DNA from: JBNKHG01 sp050290225
GTDB lineage: Bacteria; Pseudomonadota; Gammaproteobacteria; Pseudomonadales; Cellvibrionaceae
Assembly: GCA_050290225.1 (NCBI GenBank)
Contig: JBNKHG010000013.1
Location: 123,686-187,685, forward strand
Reading direction: 5' to 3'
Length of the DNA: 64,000 bases
Shown here: positions 1 through 7,977 of the stretch, one piece after another
Layout of the letters: the number at the start of each line of letters is the position of its first letter
How positions within the stretch are numbered: position 1 is the stretch's first letter
Position numbers and translations under genes: made by a program
The notes under the pieces: model-generated
Told to the model about the DNA's origin: nothing
Database searches by the model: none
The model's input: only the letters and a program-made list of their open reading frames with translations

Positions 1-1029
1 AACAAGGCGCAACAGGATGCGTTTCTGCCCTACGTGGAGGACGGGACCTTTATCTTTATTGGCGCCACCACTGAAAACCCTTCGTTTGAACTCAATAATG
101 CTCTCCTGTCCCGGTGCCGGGTTTATGTGCTTCGCGGTCTGGGTGAGGCACAATTGTGCCAGGTCATGGAACAGGCTTTAAGTGACACCGAACGTGGTCT
201 CGGGCAACGCTCGCTGATGCTCAGTGATGAGGTCAAAAAACAACTCGCCTATGCCGCCGATGGTGATGCCCGCAAGTGCCTCAACCTGTTGGAGATCGCC
301 TCGGACCTCGCCGATGAGGTGGACGGCGCTTTTTACATAGACGAGAGTGTATTGGAAGAGGTCCTGGCAGGGGATGTGCGCCGATTTGATAAGGGCGGAG
401 ATCAGTTCTATGACCAAATCTCCGCGTTGCACAAAGCGGTACGAGGATCGTCGCCGGATGGGGCGCTTTACTGGTTGGCCCGTATGCTCGACGGCGGCTG
501 TGACCCTTTGTATATTGCCCGCCGTGTGGTGCGCATGGCCAGTGAGGATATTGGCAACGCTGATCCCCGCGGCCTGCAAATCGCCCTTAGTGCCTGGGAT
601 ACCCAGGAAAGGCTGGGCAGCCCGGAGGGTGAGCTGGCCATCGCCCAGGCTGTGGCTTATTTGGCGGCGGCACCCAAGAGCAATGCCGTGTATAATGCCT
701 TCAATCGCGTACTGGCGGATGTCAAGCAACTTCCCAGCTACGAGGTGCCACTGCACCTGCGCAATGCGCCGACGAAATTGATGAAGGCGCTGGACTACGG
801 GGCTGAATACCGATACGCCCATGATGAACCGGGCGGTTATGCAGCCGGCGAAAATTACCTGCCAGAAGCGATTGCTGAACGGCAGTACTATTTTCCGGTG
901 AAGAGGGGGTTAGAGGTCAAAATCCGGGAAAAGCTGGCGCATTTTCGCCAACTGGATCAGGCCAGCGAGTTTCAACGCTACAGCGGTAGCGCCAGCAATA
1001 CTAACACTGGGGATCAGGATAAAACTTAA
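1..1029 (+). CDS. rarA: Replication-associated recombination protein A (3' part)
   Basis: AAA+ ATPase of the clamp-loader/RuvB-like family that acts at stalled replication forks. The reading frame is open from base 1, so the gene starts upstream; about 342 codons are visible against a usual 440-450, so roughly the first 100 residues with the Walker A motif are missing. The visible part begins near Walker B and contains the sensor-1 stretch IGATTENPSFELNNALLSR, followed by the helical lid and C-terminal tetramerisation region. The rarA-crcB-serS order is common in gammaproteobacteria. Its stop codon shares one base with the crcB start (TAATG). Confidence 0.95.
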   Translation, partial: NKAQQDAFLPYVEDGTFIFIGATTENPSFELNNALLSRCRVYVLRGLGEAQLCQVMEQALSDTERGLGQRSLMLSDEVKKQLAYAADGDARKCLNLLEIASDLADEVDGAFYIDESVLEEVLAGDVRRFDKGGDQFYDQISALHKAVRGSSPDGALYWLARMLDGGCDPLYIARRVVRMASEDIGNADPRGLQIALSAWDTQERLGSPEGELAIAQAVAYLAAAPKSNAVYNAFNRVLADVKQLPSYEVPLHLRNAPTKLMKALDYGAEYRYAHDEPGGYAAGENYLPEAIAERQYYFPVKRGLEVKIREKLAHFRQLDQASEFQRYSGSASNTNTGDQDKT

Positions 1030-1403
1030 TGCAGTGGTTGGCCGTGGCTATTGGGGGAGCACTGGGGGCCATGGGGCGCTATGCCGTGACCGGCTATGCC
1101 TACCCCTTGTTCGAAAACCGTTTTCCGCTGGGAACACTGATTGTCAATGTGTTGGGCTCCCTGCTGATGGGGGTATTTTACGTGCTGATTATTGAAAGAG
1201 GTATCCTGCCGGCAGAGTGGCGAAATTTCCTCATGGCGGGATTCCTGGGTGCATTTACCACCTTCTCCACCTTTTCGCTGGATGCGTTGAACCTTTGGCA
1301 GAATGGGCATGTCACAGCGGCCTTCGGTTACGTGGCGCTCAGTGTTTTCACCAGTTTGGTGGCAGTGGCCCTCTCCGTCAACCTGACGCTGAAGCTGCTA
1401 TAG
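1029..1403 (+). CDS. crcB: Fluoride ion channel CrcB/Fluc
   Basis: Small dual-topology membrane channel that exports fluoride. The 124-residue length is normal. Four hydrophobic segments are visible, with family motifs GGALGAMGRY near the N-terminus, GTLIVNVLGS (conserved Asn) around residues 36-45, and FTTFSTFSLDA (the Phe-box/Na-site region) around residues 76-86. It is translationally coupled to rarA by a one-base stop/start overlap. No fluoride riboswitch is possible in the absent spacer. Confidence 0.95.
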   Translation: MQWLAVAIGGALGAMGRYAVTGYAYPLFENRFPLGTLIVNVLGSLLMGVFYVLIIERGILPAEWRNFLMAGFLGAFTTFSTFSLDALNLWQNGHVTAAFGYVALSVFTSLVAVALSVNLTLKLL

Positions 1404-1462
1404 CATAGATTTTTCCTTGAATTTCCACATTTTCACAACTTTGAACGATTGTTGATAAAACC

Positions 1463-2740
1463 ATGTTAGATCCCAAACTTGTTCGCACCAATCCCGAAGC
1501 CGTTGCCGACGTGTTGAAAAAGCGCGGCTTTACCCTTGATGTTGCCCAACTGACCGCGCTGGAAGAGCAGCGCAAATCCGTGCAGGTGAAAACTGAGACT
1601 CTCCAGCAGGAACGCAACAGTCGCGCCAAAAATATCGGTAAAGCCAAGGCTGCCGGGGAGGACATTGCACCGTTGTTGCAGGAAGTGGATCAGCTAAAGC
1701 AGGATCTCGCTGCAGCGGAGAAAGAACTGGCCGTGGTCCAGTCGGCGCTCGATGAACTGTTGAGCGGTGTGCCCAATATCCCCGCTGACGAAGTCCCTGA
1801 AGGGCAGGATGAAGATGATAATGTCGAGATCCGCACTTGGGGTACGCCCCGTACATTTGACTTTGAGATCAAGGATCACGTCGACCTCGGCGCCCGCAAT
1901 AACGAACTGGATTTTGAAACTGCCACCAAATTGACCGGTGCCCGTTTCGCGGTAATGCGTGGCGGAATTGCCCGAATGCACCGGGCTCTGATCCAGTTTA
2001 TGCTGGATGTGCACATTGAGGAGCACGGCTACCAGGAGGTTCAGGTGCCGTTCGTGGTCAATAAGGATTCTCTGTACGGTACTGGCCAACTGCCCAAGTT
2101 TGAGGAAGATCTGTTCAAGCTGCGAGACGATCGAGACTTTTACCTGATCCCCACCGCCGAAGTGCCGGTGACCAATATACTGCGTAATGAGATTCTCGAT
2201 ACCTCGGTAGAGTTGCCGTTAAAAATGGTGTGTCACACGCCCTGTTTCCGCAGCGAGGCCGGGAGTCACGGTAAGGACACCCGCGGCATGATCCGACAGC
2301 ACCAGTTCGAAAAAGTGGAACTGGTGCAATTTGTCCGCCCCGAGCAATCTGATCAGGCGCTGGAGGATCTAACCCAACACGCCGAAACCATTTTGCAAAA
2401 ACTGGAATTGCCCTACCGTACGGTAATCCTCTGCGGTGGCGATATTGGTTTCTCCGCGGCCAAAACCTACGATATCGAAGTCTGGGTGCCATCCCAGAAT
2501 AAGTACCGCGAAATCTCGTCCTGCAGCAGTTTCCGCGACTTCCAGGCCCGCCGAATGAAAGCCCGGTACCGCAATCCGGAAACCGGCAAGCCGGAACTGT
2601 TGCACACCCTGAATGGCTCCGGCCTGGCCGTTGGACGCACGTTACTGGCTATTCTTGAAAACTACCAACAGGCAGACGGCAGCGTGCTTGTGCCCGAAGT
2701 CCTGCGTCCCTATATGAGGGGGATGGAGAAAATCTGCTAG
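1463..2740 (+). CDS. serS: Seryl-tRNA synthetase
   Basis: Class II aminoacyl-tRNA synthetase charging tRNA-Ser (and tRNA-Sec). The 425-residue length is normal. An N-terminal coiled-coil arm (about residues 30-100, rich in Q/E/K) precedes the catalytic core. Motif 2 is visible as CHTPCFRSEAGSHGKDTRG and motif 3 as NGSGLAVGRTLLAILENYQ, with the Ser/ATP-binding TAEVP segment between. It begins 59 bases after crcB and is followed 24 bases later by cysG, so a shared transcript is likely. Confidence 0.97.
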   Translation: MLDPKLVRTNPEAVADVLKKRGFTLDVAQLTALEEQRKSVQVKTETLQQERNSRAKNIGKAKAAGEDIAPLLQEVDQLKQDLAAAEKELAVVQSALDELLSGVPNIPADEVPEGQDEDDNVEIRTWGTPRTFDFEIKDHVDLGARNNELDFETATKLTGARFAVMRGGIARMHRALIQFMLDVHIEEHGYQEVQVPFVVNKDSLYGTGQLPKFEEDLFKLRDDRDFYLIPTAEVPVTNILRNEILDTSVELPLKMVCHTPCFRSEAGSHGKDTRGMIRQHQFEKVELVQFVRPEQSDQALEDLTQHAETILQKLELPYRTVILCGGDIGFSAAKTYDIEVWVPSQNKYREISSCSSFRDFQARRMKARYRNPETGKPELLHTLNGSGLAVGRTLLAILENYQQADGSVLVPEVLRPYMRGMEKIC

Positions 2741-2764
2741 CGGTTCCTATTAGAAGGCAGGCGT

Positions 2765-4144
2765 ATGGAGTACCTACCGCTTTTTTTTGATATCAAAGGC
2801 CAACGTTGTCTGCTGGTGGGTGGGGGCTCTGTCGCCTGTCGCAAAGCCCGCTTGCTGCTTAGGGCCGGTGCGTCACTGACTGTGGTGGCGCCCGATATTA
2901 CCCAAGAGTTGACCCAATTGTTAGCTGAATACGAGGGAGAACACAGGTGCAGGCCTTACCGGGCGGAAGACCTGGATGGTTGTCGCCTGGTGATTGCAGC
3001 CACCGATGACCATAATCTCAATCGGCGGGTTTCAGCTGACGCCAAGGCCCGACAGCTGCCGGTCAATGTGGTGGACAATCCCGATCTCTGCACCTTTATT
3101 ACCCCGGCTATTATCGACCGCGCCCCCCTGACCATCGCCATCAGCAGTGGTGGCCAGGCCCCGGTTCTGGCCCGGCAATTGCGTGCCCGGATCGAATCTC
3201 TGGTACCGGCTGCATACGGCCAACTGGCGCAGTTGGCCGCCCGTTTTCGCGATAGGGTGAAAAAGGCCTTCCGGGACCCGGATCAGCGACGTCATTTTTG
3301 GGAGGATGCCTTTGAAGGCCAAGCGGCTGAAAAAGCCCTGGGCGGCGATATGGCCGCTGCCGAACAGGTGTTGGAGCAGCAATTGGCACAACCCACCCCG
3401 ATCAAACAAGGGGAGGTCTATCTTGTTGGCGGCGGTCCCGGCGATCCGGATCTGCTGACATTTCGGGCTTTGCGGTTAATGCAAAAAGCCGATGTGGTAC
3501 TTTATGACCGCCTTGTATCCGAGGGTGTGATGGAGCTGGTGCGTCGAGACGCCGACCGCATTTATGTGGGTAAGCGCCGGTCTCAACATGCGGTACCACA
3601 AGGTGAGATCAATCAGCTACTGGTGGACCTGGCAAAACAGGGTAAGCGGGTCTTACGCTTAAAAGGCGGAGACCCCTTTATTTTCGGGCGCGGGGGGGAG
3701 GAGATCGAACTCCTGGCACAGCACGGGATTCCGTTTCAGGTCGTGCCTGGTATCACTGCTGCTTCCGGCTGCGCCGCTTATGCCGGTATCCCTTTGACCC
3801 ATCGCGATCATGCCCAATCGGTCCGCTTCATCACAGGCCATTTGCAGGATGACAGCATTAATCTTCACTGGCCGGAACTCCTGGAACCCTCGCAGACCCT
3901 GGTGTTCTATATGGGCCTTAAGGGCTTGTCGGTTATTTGCCGGGCGCTGATAGAGCACGGGCGCGACGCTGACACTCCCGCAGCGTTGGTGGAAAAGGGG
4001 ACGACCCGGGAACAGCGTGTATTTACCGGCACCTTGAGCAACCTGCCTGGCATTGTGGAAAACAGCGACGTACACGCTCCTACCTTGTTGATAATCGGTG
4101 ACGTGGTAAAACTTCACCCCAAGCTCAAGTGGTTTGGCCAATAG
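2765..4144 (+). CDS. cysG: Siroheme synthase (trifunctional CysG)
   Basis: Converts uroporphyrinogen III to siroheme, the cofactor of assimilatory sulfite and nitrite reductases. The N-terminal half (about 1-210) is the precorrin-2 dehydrogenase/ferrochelatase domain, with the Rossmann motif GGGSVACRKARLLLRAGA. The C-terminal half (about 216-459) is the uroporphyrinogen methyltransferase, starting with VYLVGGGPGDPDLLT and containing RLKGGDPFIFGRGGEE. Full-length at 459 residues. It follows serS by 24 bases, as in many pseudomonad-like genomes. Confidence 0.96.
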   Translation: MEYLPLFFDIKGQRCLLVGGGSVACRKARLLLRAGASLTVVAPDITQELTQLLAEYEGEHRCRPYRAEDLDGCRLVIAATDDHNLNRRVSADAKARQLPVNVVDNPDLCTFITPAIIDRAPLTIAISSGGQAPVLARQLRARIESLVPAAYGQLAQLAARFRDRVKKAFRDPDQRRHFWEDAFEGQAAEKALGGDMAAAEQVLEQQLAQPTPIKQGEVYLVGGGPGDPDLLTFRALRLMQKADVVLYDRLVSEGVMELVRRDADRIYVGKRRSQHAVPQGEINQLLVDLAKQGKRVLRLKGGDPFIFGRGGEEIELLAQHGIPFQVVPGITAASGCAAYAGIPLTHRDHAQSVRFITGHLQDDSINLHWPELLEPSQTLVFYMGLKGLSVICRALIEHGRDADTPAALVEKGTTREQRVFTGTLSNLPGIVENSDVHAPTLLIIGDVVKLHPKLKWFGQ

Positions 4145-4275
4145 CCTGACAATTTGCGCGATATTGAATTTTTTGAGCCCCAAGATGGGGCAATTTACTT
4201 TAAGCCTTCAAGTTTTTCTGTCTCAAGTCGATAGTCTTCTCAGCACCTGTTTATTTTTTCGCGAAGGATTGAGAA

Positions 4276-4536
4276 ATGATAAATATTGGCTCGACATTAC
4301 CGCCATCCGCAACAACGCCATTATCCAAAAAGAAGATTACGCCCAGCAGCCAGTCGGGGGAGGGGAATCTCGCAGTGACAGAAGCGGGAGACGACTCGCC
4401 GAAAGTACCTGTCAGTGATCGGCGTAAACACAAGGATCGACGCAGACAAAGGAAAGACACCTTGATGGATATGCGCTCCGGAGGTGGGCGTCGTCAAACG
4501 GATAAAAGCTCAGGGTCTATAGACGTCAGTGTGTAA
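4276..4536 (+). CDS. Small basic protein with DRRxxxDRRR motif
   Basis: An 86-residue hydrophilic protein of unknown function. The start is supported by a GAAGGA ribosome site about nine bases upstream. The C-terminal half carries the charged motif DRRKHKDRRRQRKDTLMDMR followed by GGGRR. This Arg/Asp-rich pattern recurs in short uncharacterised gammaproteobacterial proteins. No signal peptide or membrane segment. It sits alone between cysG and a small membrane protein. Real coding is likely but not certain. Confidence 0.55.
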   Translation: MINIGSTLPPSATTPLSKKKITPSSQSGEGNLAVTEAGDDSPKVPVSDRRKHKDRRRQRKDTLMDMRSGGGRRQTDKSSGSIDVSV

Positions 4537-4634
4537 TGCCATTTGACGTGTATCGATGAGTTTTGCGCCGCAAACTGCCAGATTTTCATTCTATACTGGG
4601 TATTAAAGGGAGAGATTTTGGCAGAGAGGTAGAA

Positions 4635-4898
4635 ATGCTCAGCACCATGATAAGATTTTATTGGGACTTGTTTTGGCTTTTCGTTCTGCCTGGCTGGATA
4701 TTCTGCACAAGACCCGATCCCGGTCACTTTCACCGACGGCGTTTTACGTCCAAGTATCGCACCAAACAGCGTATTGTGCTTCATCTGTGGGGCGGCGTAG
4801 CAACGGTCACCATTTTTGTGCCGGTGGTCCCGCTGGTTGTTTCCATATGCCTGTTAGCAGCCTTTTTGTCGCTGGCTATTCTGGATGAGACTGCCTGA
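4635..4898 (+). CDS. Small two-helix membrane protein, hypothetical
   Basis: An 87-residue protein, not recognised. I chose the ATG preceded by AGAGGT; the frame also extends upstream to a TTG at 4563. There is a hydrophobic segment near residues 8-25 (FYWDLFWLFVLPGWIF), a basic loop, then a longer hydrophobic stretch at about 55-82 ending LDETA. This suggests a hairpin inner-membrane protein. It is convergent with the downstream cytochrome gene and has no informative neighbours. Confidence 0.45.
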   Translation: MLSTMIRFYWDLFWLFVLPGWIFCTRPDPGHFHRRRFTSKYRTKQRIVLHLWGGVATVTIFVPVVPLVVSICLLAAFLSLAILDETA

Positions 4899-4910
4899 TA
4901 TTTGTCCGCG

Positions 4911-7199
4911 CTATTGTTTTGAGCGCAAGTAGTCGATCCAGCGCCGAAGTGAATCATTCTCGGGCTGTTGCTCTTGCAGGCGCTCGGCGTACATCAATGC
5001 CGCCTTCCATTGCGATTGACGCGCCAATATATCGATCAATGTCTGCAAAATCTCCGGCCGGTTGGGATAGCGTTGGTCGATTTTTTTCAACACCGCGATG
5101 GCAGCCGATGATTTGCCTTGGGAATTAAGTGCCACCGCATACACATAACCATAGCGAATATCCTCCGGAGCCAGTTCAGCAGCCCGCTGCAGCGAAGGCA
5201 ACGCTTTTTCATACTGTTTTTGCCGTACCAGCAACAGACCCAGCGCATGGTGAACCGTTGCCTGTTCGGGGGCCAGTTGTGTGGCTTTGCGCAACAGCGC
5301 CTCTCCCTCTGACTCCCGCTCCAGCTGGCGGTACAGATCGGCCAGGTTGAGTCGGGCCGGAATATGCTTTGGGTCCAGCTTGAGGGCCTTGCGGTAAGCC
5401 TCTTCTGCCTGGTCCCAAAGGCCGCGGGCGCTGTAGAACAGTCCTAGGTTGACTTGTGCCGCCGGCATATCGGCGTTGATCAATTGTGCCTCTCGATATT
5501 CGTCGAATAATGCCAGCAATTGCCGTCGTTGTTTCTCCGGGAGTTGTCGCGGATCCAAACTGGCCAACTGGGCAGCGACACCCAGCCGCACCAACTTACT
5601 GTTGTCGGTCATCAGGGGCGACAGATCCGCTTGTCGCTGTTCCGGAGAAGCCATTCCCATGGCGTCCACCGCGGCACGACGAACCATCGGGTCAGTTGCA
5701 TTGAGGTTTGTCTGAACAGTTAACAGTGCCTCGGGGCCAGGGTGTTGCTGCAACTGCGCCACGGCGGCGGCGCGTGCGATTCCCGGTTCGCCGGGGTTTG
5801 TGGCCAGTTGCATCAGTTGGACGGCGTCGGGGTTGCTTCCCTGGCCTGCCGCCAGGCGCTCACTGAAATGGGGTCTAAGGCTTTTTTTGCCCTGCGCCAA
5901 CCACTGGTCCATGGTATCGGCCGCCCACTTGTCGGTTTGCTGTCGATGACAGCGGGTGCAGGCGTTGGGGGTCCCGTGTTGAAGTGACAGATCGGGCCTG
6001 GGTATTCGAATACTGTGGTCCCGGCGCGGATCCACTACCATGTAGGTTGTTTCAGGCATATGGCAGTTTGCACAGACTGTACCACTGCTACCCTTGGGGT
6101 GGTGATGGTGCTGAGGACCGTCGAACACCGAAGGGTTATGACACTGGGCGCAGACGCCATTGTCCGACGCTCTTAGTTTTAGGCTGTGGGGATCGTGGCA
6201 GTTGCTGCATTCCACCCCGTTATGGAACATCTTGCTCTGTAGAAAAGAGCCCACTACATAGTCTTCATCCAATATCTGCCCATCGGCATGGTATAGCGGT
6301 GTTTGTGGCAGACTGAGCTGGTAGGTCTCGGTAAAGGGGTGGCCTTGATGCTCCCGGCCTATGATGCTGCGACGGGCATGGCAGCCACCGCAGGCATCGA
6401 TCTGGCGCCCCAAACCCGATGACTGTTTTTCTTCTTTTACCTGGTGCTTGGCCGTTGCTTCGCCGGGTCGTCTTAACCAGCTGCCAACAGCGCGTAGATC
6501 CCACTGGAAACCGGCATTGGCAATTGTGTCCTTGCTCCCTTCGGTGGCCCACTGTAGGTGTTTTTTGCCGGGACCGTGGCAGGCCTCGCAGGCCACATTG
6601 ATTTCACTCCAGCGGGTATCGTAACTGTCAGTCTCCGCATCATAATTCTTGCGCAAATTGGTGGAGTGACATTCCGCGCAACGGCTGTTCCAGTTCAGGT
6701 AGGGGCCGGTCCAGTGCAGCTGGTCGTCGTGAGCGCTGGTTTCATCGGGATAGAGATGAAACCAGCGTTGTCCGCCTTCGGTGACGGGGCGTGCATCCCA
6801 CGCCACGCTAAAGGCCTGGTAGCGGCCGTCTTCAAAACCGATCAGGTACTGTTGTAGTGGATAGACGCCAAAGGTATAGCGAATTTCAAATTTCTCCTGC
6901 TGCCCCTGGGTGTTTTCGGTTGTCACATAGAATCGACCCTCTTTTTGGCTAAACAGGCTTATCTGGCCGTTGTGTTCGTAGCGTGCATTGTTGAAGTCTC
7001 CCAGCACTGTCTCCCGGGTGGCGGGCTGCATGGCCCAGTCGTGGTGGGAACCCTTCCAGCGCTTATACTGCTCGGCATGACAGCTGCCGCAGACTTTGGC
7101 GCCGACATAAGTTCCGGTCTGGTCGGCGCCAAGTGCGACGGTCGCGTAGCAAGCGAATATAAAGACCAGATAACGGAAGCAGGGTGAGAAATAACACAT
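4911..7199 (-). CDS. Secreted octaheme c-type cytochrome with HEAT and TPR repeats
   Basis: A 762-residue periplasmic multiheme cytochrome. An N-terminal signal peptide (hydrophobic to about residue 24, ending VALGA) precedes eight CXXCH motifs: CGSCH (about residue 37), CAECH, CEACH, CGGCH, CSNCH, CAQCH, CANCH and CTRCH, all in the first 430 residues. These resemble the cytochrome c554/nitrite-reductase-like multiheme fold. The rest is HEAT-like helices (about 450-560) and then TPR repeats (about 570-760, for example ARLNLADLYRQLERE). The partner and electron acceptor are unknown. It stands alone, with over 700 bases of non-coding DNA upstream. Confidence 0.85.
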   Translation of the reverse strand: MCYFSPCFRYLVFIFACYATVALGADQTGTYVGAKVCGSCHAEQYKRWKGSHHDWAMQPATRETVLGDFNNARYEHNGQISLFSQKEGRFYVTTENTQGQQEKFEIRYTFGVYPLQQYLIGFEDGRYQAFSVAWDARPVTEGGQRWFHLYPDETSAHDDQLHWTGPYLNWNSRCAECHSTNLRKNYDAETDSYDTRWSEINVACEACHGPGKKHLQWATEGSKDTIANAGFQWDLRAVGSWLRRPGEATAKHQVKEEKQSSGLGRQIDACGGCHARRSIIGREHQGHPFTETYQLSLPQTPLYHADGQILDEDYVVGSFLQSKMFHNGVECSNCHDPHSLKLRASDNGVCAQCHNPSVFDGPQHHHHPKGSSGTVCANCHMPETTYMVVDPRRDHSIRIPRPDLSLQHGTPNACTRCHRQQTDKWAADTMDQWLAQGKKSLRPHFSERLAAGQGSNPDAVQLMQLATNPGEPGIARAAAVAQLQQHPGPEALLTVQTNLNATDPMVRRAAVDAMGMASPEQRQADLSPLMTDNSKLVRLGVAAQLASLDPRQLPEKQRRQLLALFDEYREAQLINADMPAAQVNLGLFYSARGLWDQAEEAYRKALKLDPKHIPARLNLADLYRQLERESEGEALLRKATQLAPEQATVHHALGLLLVRQKQYEKALPSLQRAAELAPEDIRYGYVYAVALNSQGKSSAAIAVLKKIDQRYPNRPEILQTLIDILARQSQWKAALMYAERLQEQQPENDSLRRWIDYLRSKQ

Positions 7200-7587
7200 T
7201 CTTTGAGTTTGTTATTGGTGGCATGCCCTTGGGTACAGGGGTAATGAATGGCCGGCATTATCGCAGTAGTCACTGTCAAAGTCGAACTGAACCCTCTAAC
7301 ACCATAGCTAACACCAGTGTTCCGGTCCGGGGTCATGGGCTGGTTGAAAATGCCTACGATATTAGACGCTGGCTCCACAATTCAGTTGATGCGGGTTGAT
7401 AGACATCGATCTAATAACGCCGTTAGCTTTCATGGTAAAGAAATTGATGACCTTTTCTAAGATGACCTTTTTGTAAATAGTTGAGATGAGTACAGTGTGT
7501 AATTCATTAAAATTGTTTCTCAAAAACGGTTGACTTTTGAACGTTTCACGATAGGCTTGTCTTTATCTTCAGACGAGGAATATTTTC
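7200..7587. other. Non-coding spacer upstream of the cytochrome gene
   Basis: About 390 bases between the leftward cytochrome start and a rightward small ORF. I see no convincing gene or RNA. A weak sigma-70-like pair (TTGACT at 7530, TAGGCT at 7552, 16-base spacer) precedes the small ORF at 7588; the -10 is poor. Confidence 0.4.
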
Positions 7588-7701
7588 ATGATTTTTTACG
7601 AATTCAACAGCATGGCATCGCGCTTGCGTCATAACCCGATTACGGGTTGTTGGTCGTTGGCTGCGACCATTGTCGTGGGCCTGTGCAAAATGATTTCGTA
7701 A
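7588..7701 (+). CDS. 37-residue leader or small membrane peptide
   Basis: A short ORF beginning MIFYEFNSMASRLRHNP and ending in a hydrophobic tail (SLAATIVVGLCKMIS). A GAGGAA ribosome site lies eight bases before its ATG. Its stop codon is 16 bases before the first arm of a three-hairpin attenuator-like structure, so it may be a regulatory leader peptide for the MATE gene downstream. There is no run of one regulatory codon (one Trp, two Cys, three Phe/Tyr near the start), so the sensed molecule cannot be read from it. It may instead be an independent small membrane protein with its own terminator. Confidence 0.45.
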   Translation: MIFYEFNSMASRLRHNPITGCWSLAATIVVGLCKMIS

Positions 7702-7717
7702 CGTCTCTTATGAAAGT

Positions 7718-7785
7718 GGGAGGCGGATAAGCCTTCCATCCTTTCCCAGGAAACCCGGAAGGCAAATCACCCTCCGGGTTTTTTT
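7718..7785 (+). promoter_or_regulatory. Attenuator-like leader with three alternative hairpins
   Basis: Four short segments can pair in mutually exclusive ways. Segment 1 GGGAGGC (7718-7724) pairs with segment 2 GCCTTCC (7731-7737). Segment 2 pairs with GGAAGGC (7757-7763). The overlapping segment 3 AACCCGGA (7752-7759) pairs with segment 4 TCCGGGTT (7773-7780), which runs into seven Ts. The 3:4 hairpin is a clean intrinsic terminator, and 2:3 would prevent it, as in amino-acid biosynthetic attenuators. It lies between the 37-residue ORF and the MATE gene. Confidence 0.55.
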
Positions 7786-7899
7786 ATGCCCGGAAATCGA
7801 GTACTCCGCTGATTCAGTGGAGGGGGGGGGACTTTGTGCCCGAGGAAAAGTAAAAAACCTGAAGTATCACTACCACGCGGAAATAATAGGGAGGAAGAC

Positions 7900-7950
7900 A
7901 TGGATCATGACGATGATATCGAACTTGTCGCAATTTTAAGTAATAACTGA
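7900..7950 (+). CDS. 16-residue upstream ORF before MATE gene
   Basis: An acidic mini-ORF (MDHDDDIELVAILSNN) preceded by GGGAGGAAG, a ribosome site nearly identical to that of the MATE gene (GGGAGGAAA). It ends 27 bases before the MATE start. Strong initiation signals suggest it is translated. It could couple translation to the efflux gene or simply reflect duplication of the ribosome site. Confidence 0.35.
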   Translation: MDHDDDIELVAILSNN

Positions 7951-7977
7951 TTTAACGAGTATAACAGGGAGGAAATT

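Noticed and set aside
4177..4191. GCCCC/GGGGC hairpin after cysG as terminator
   Set aside because: Only a 5-bp stem and no T tract on the downstream side.
7718..7785. Reading the MATE leader as a classical trp or phe attenuator
   Set aside because: The leader peptide has no run of Trp or Phe codons next to the hairpins and the downstream gene is a transporter.
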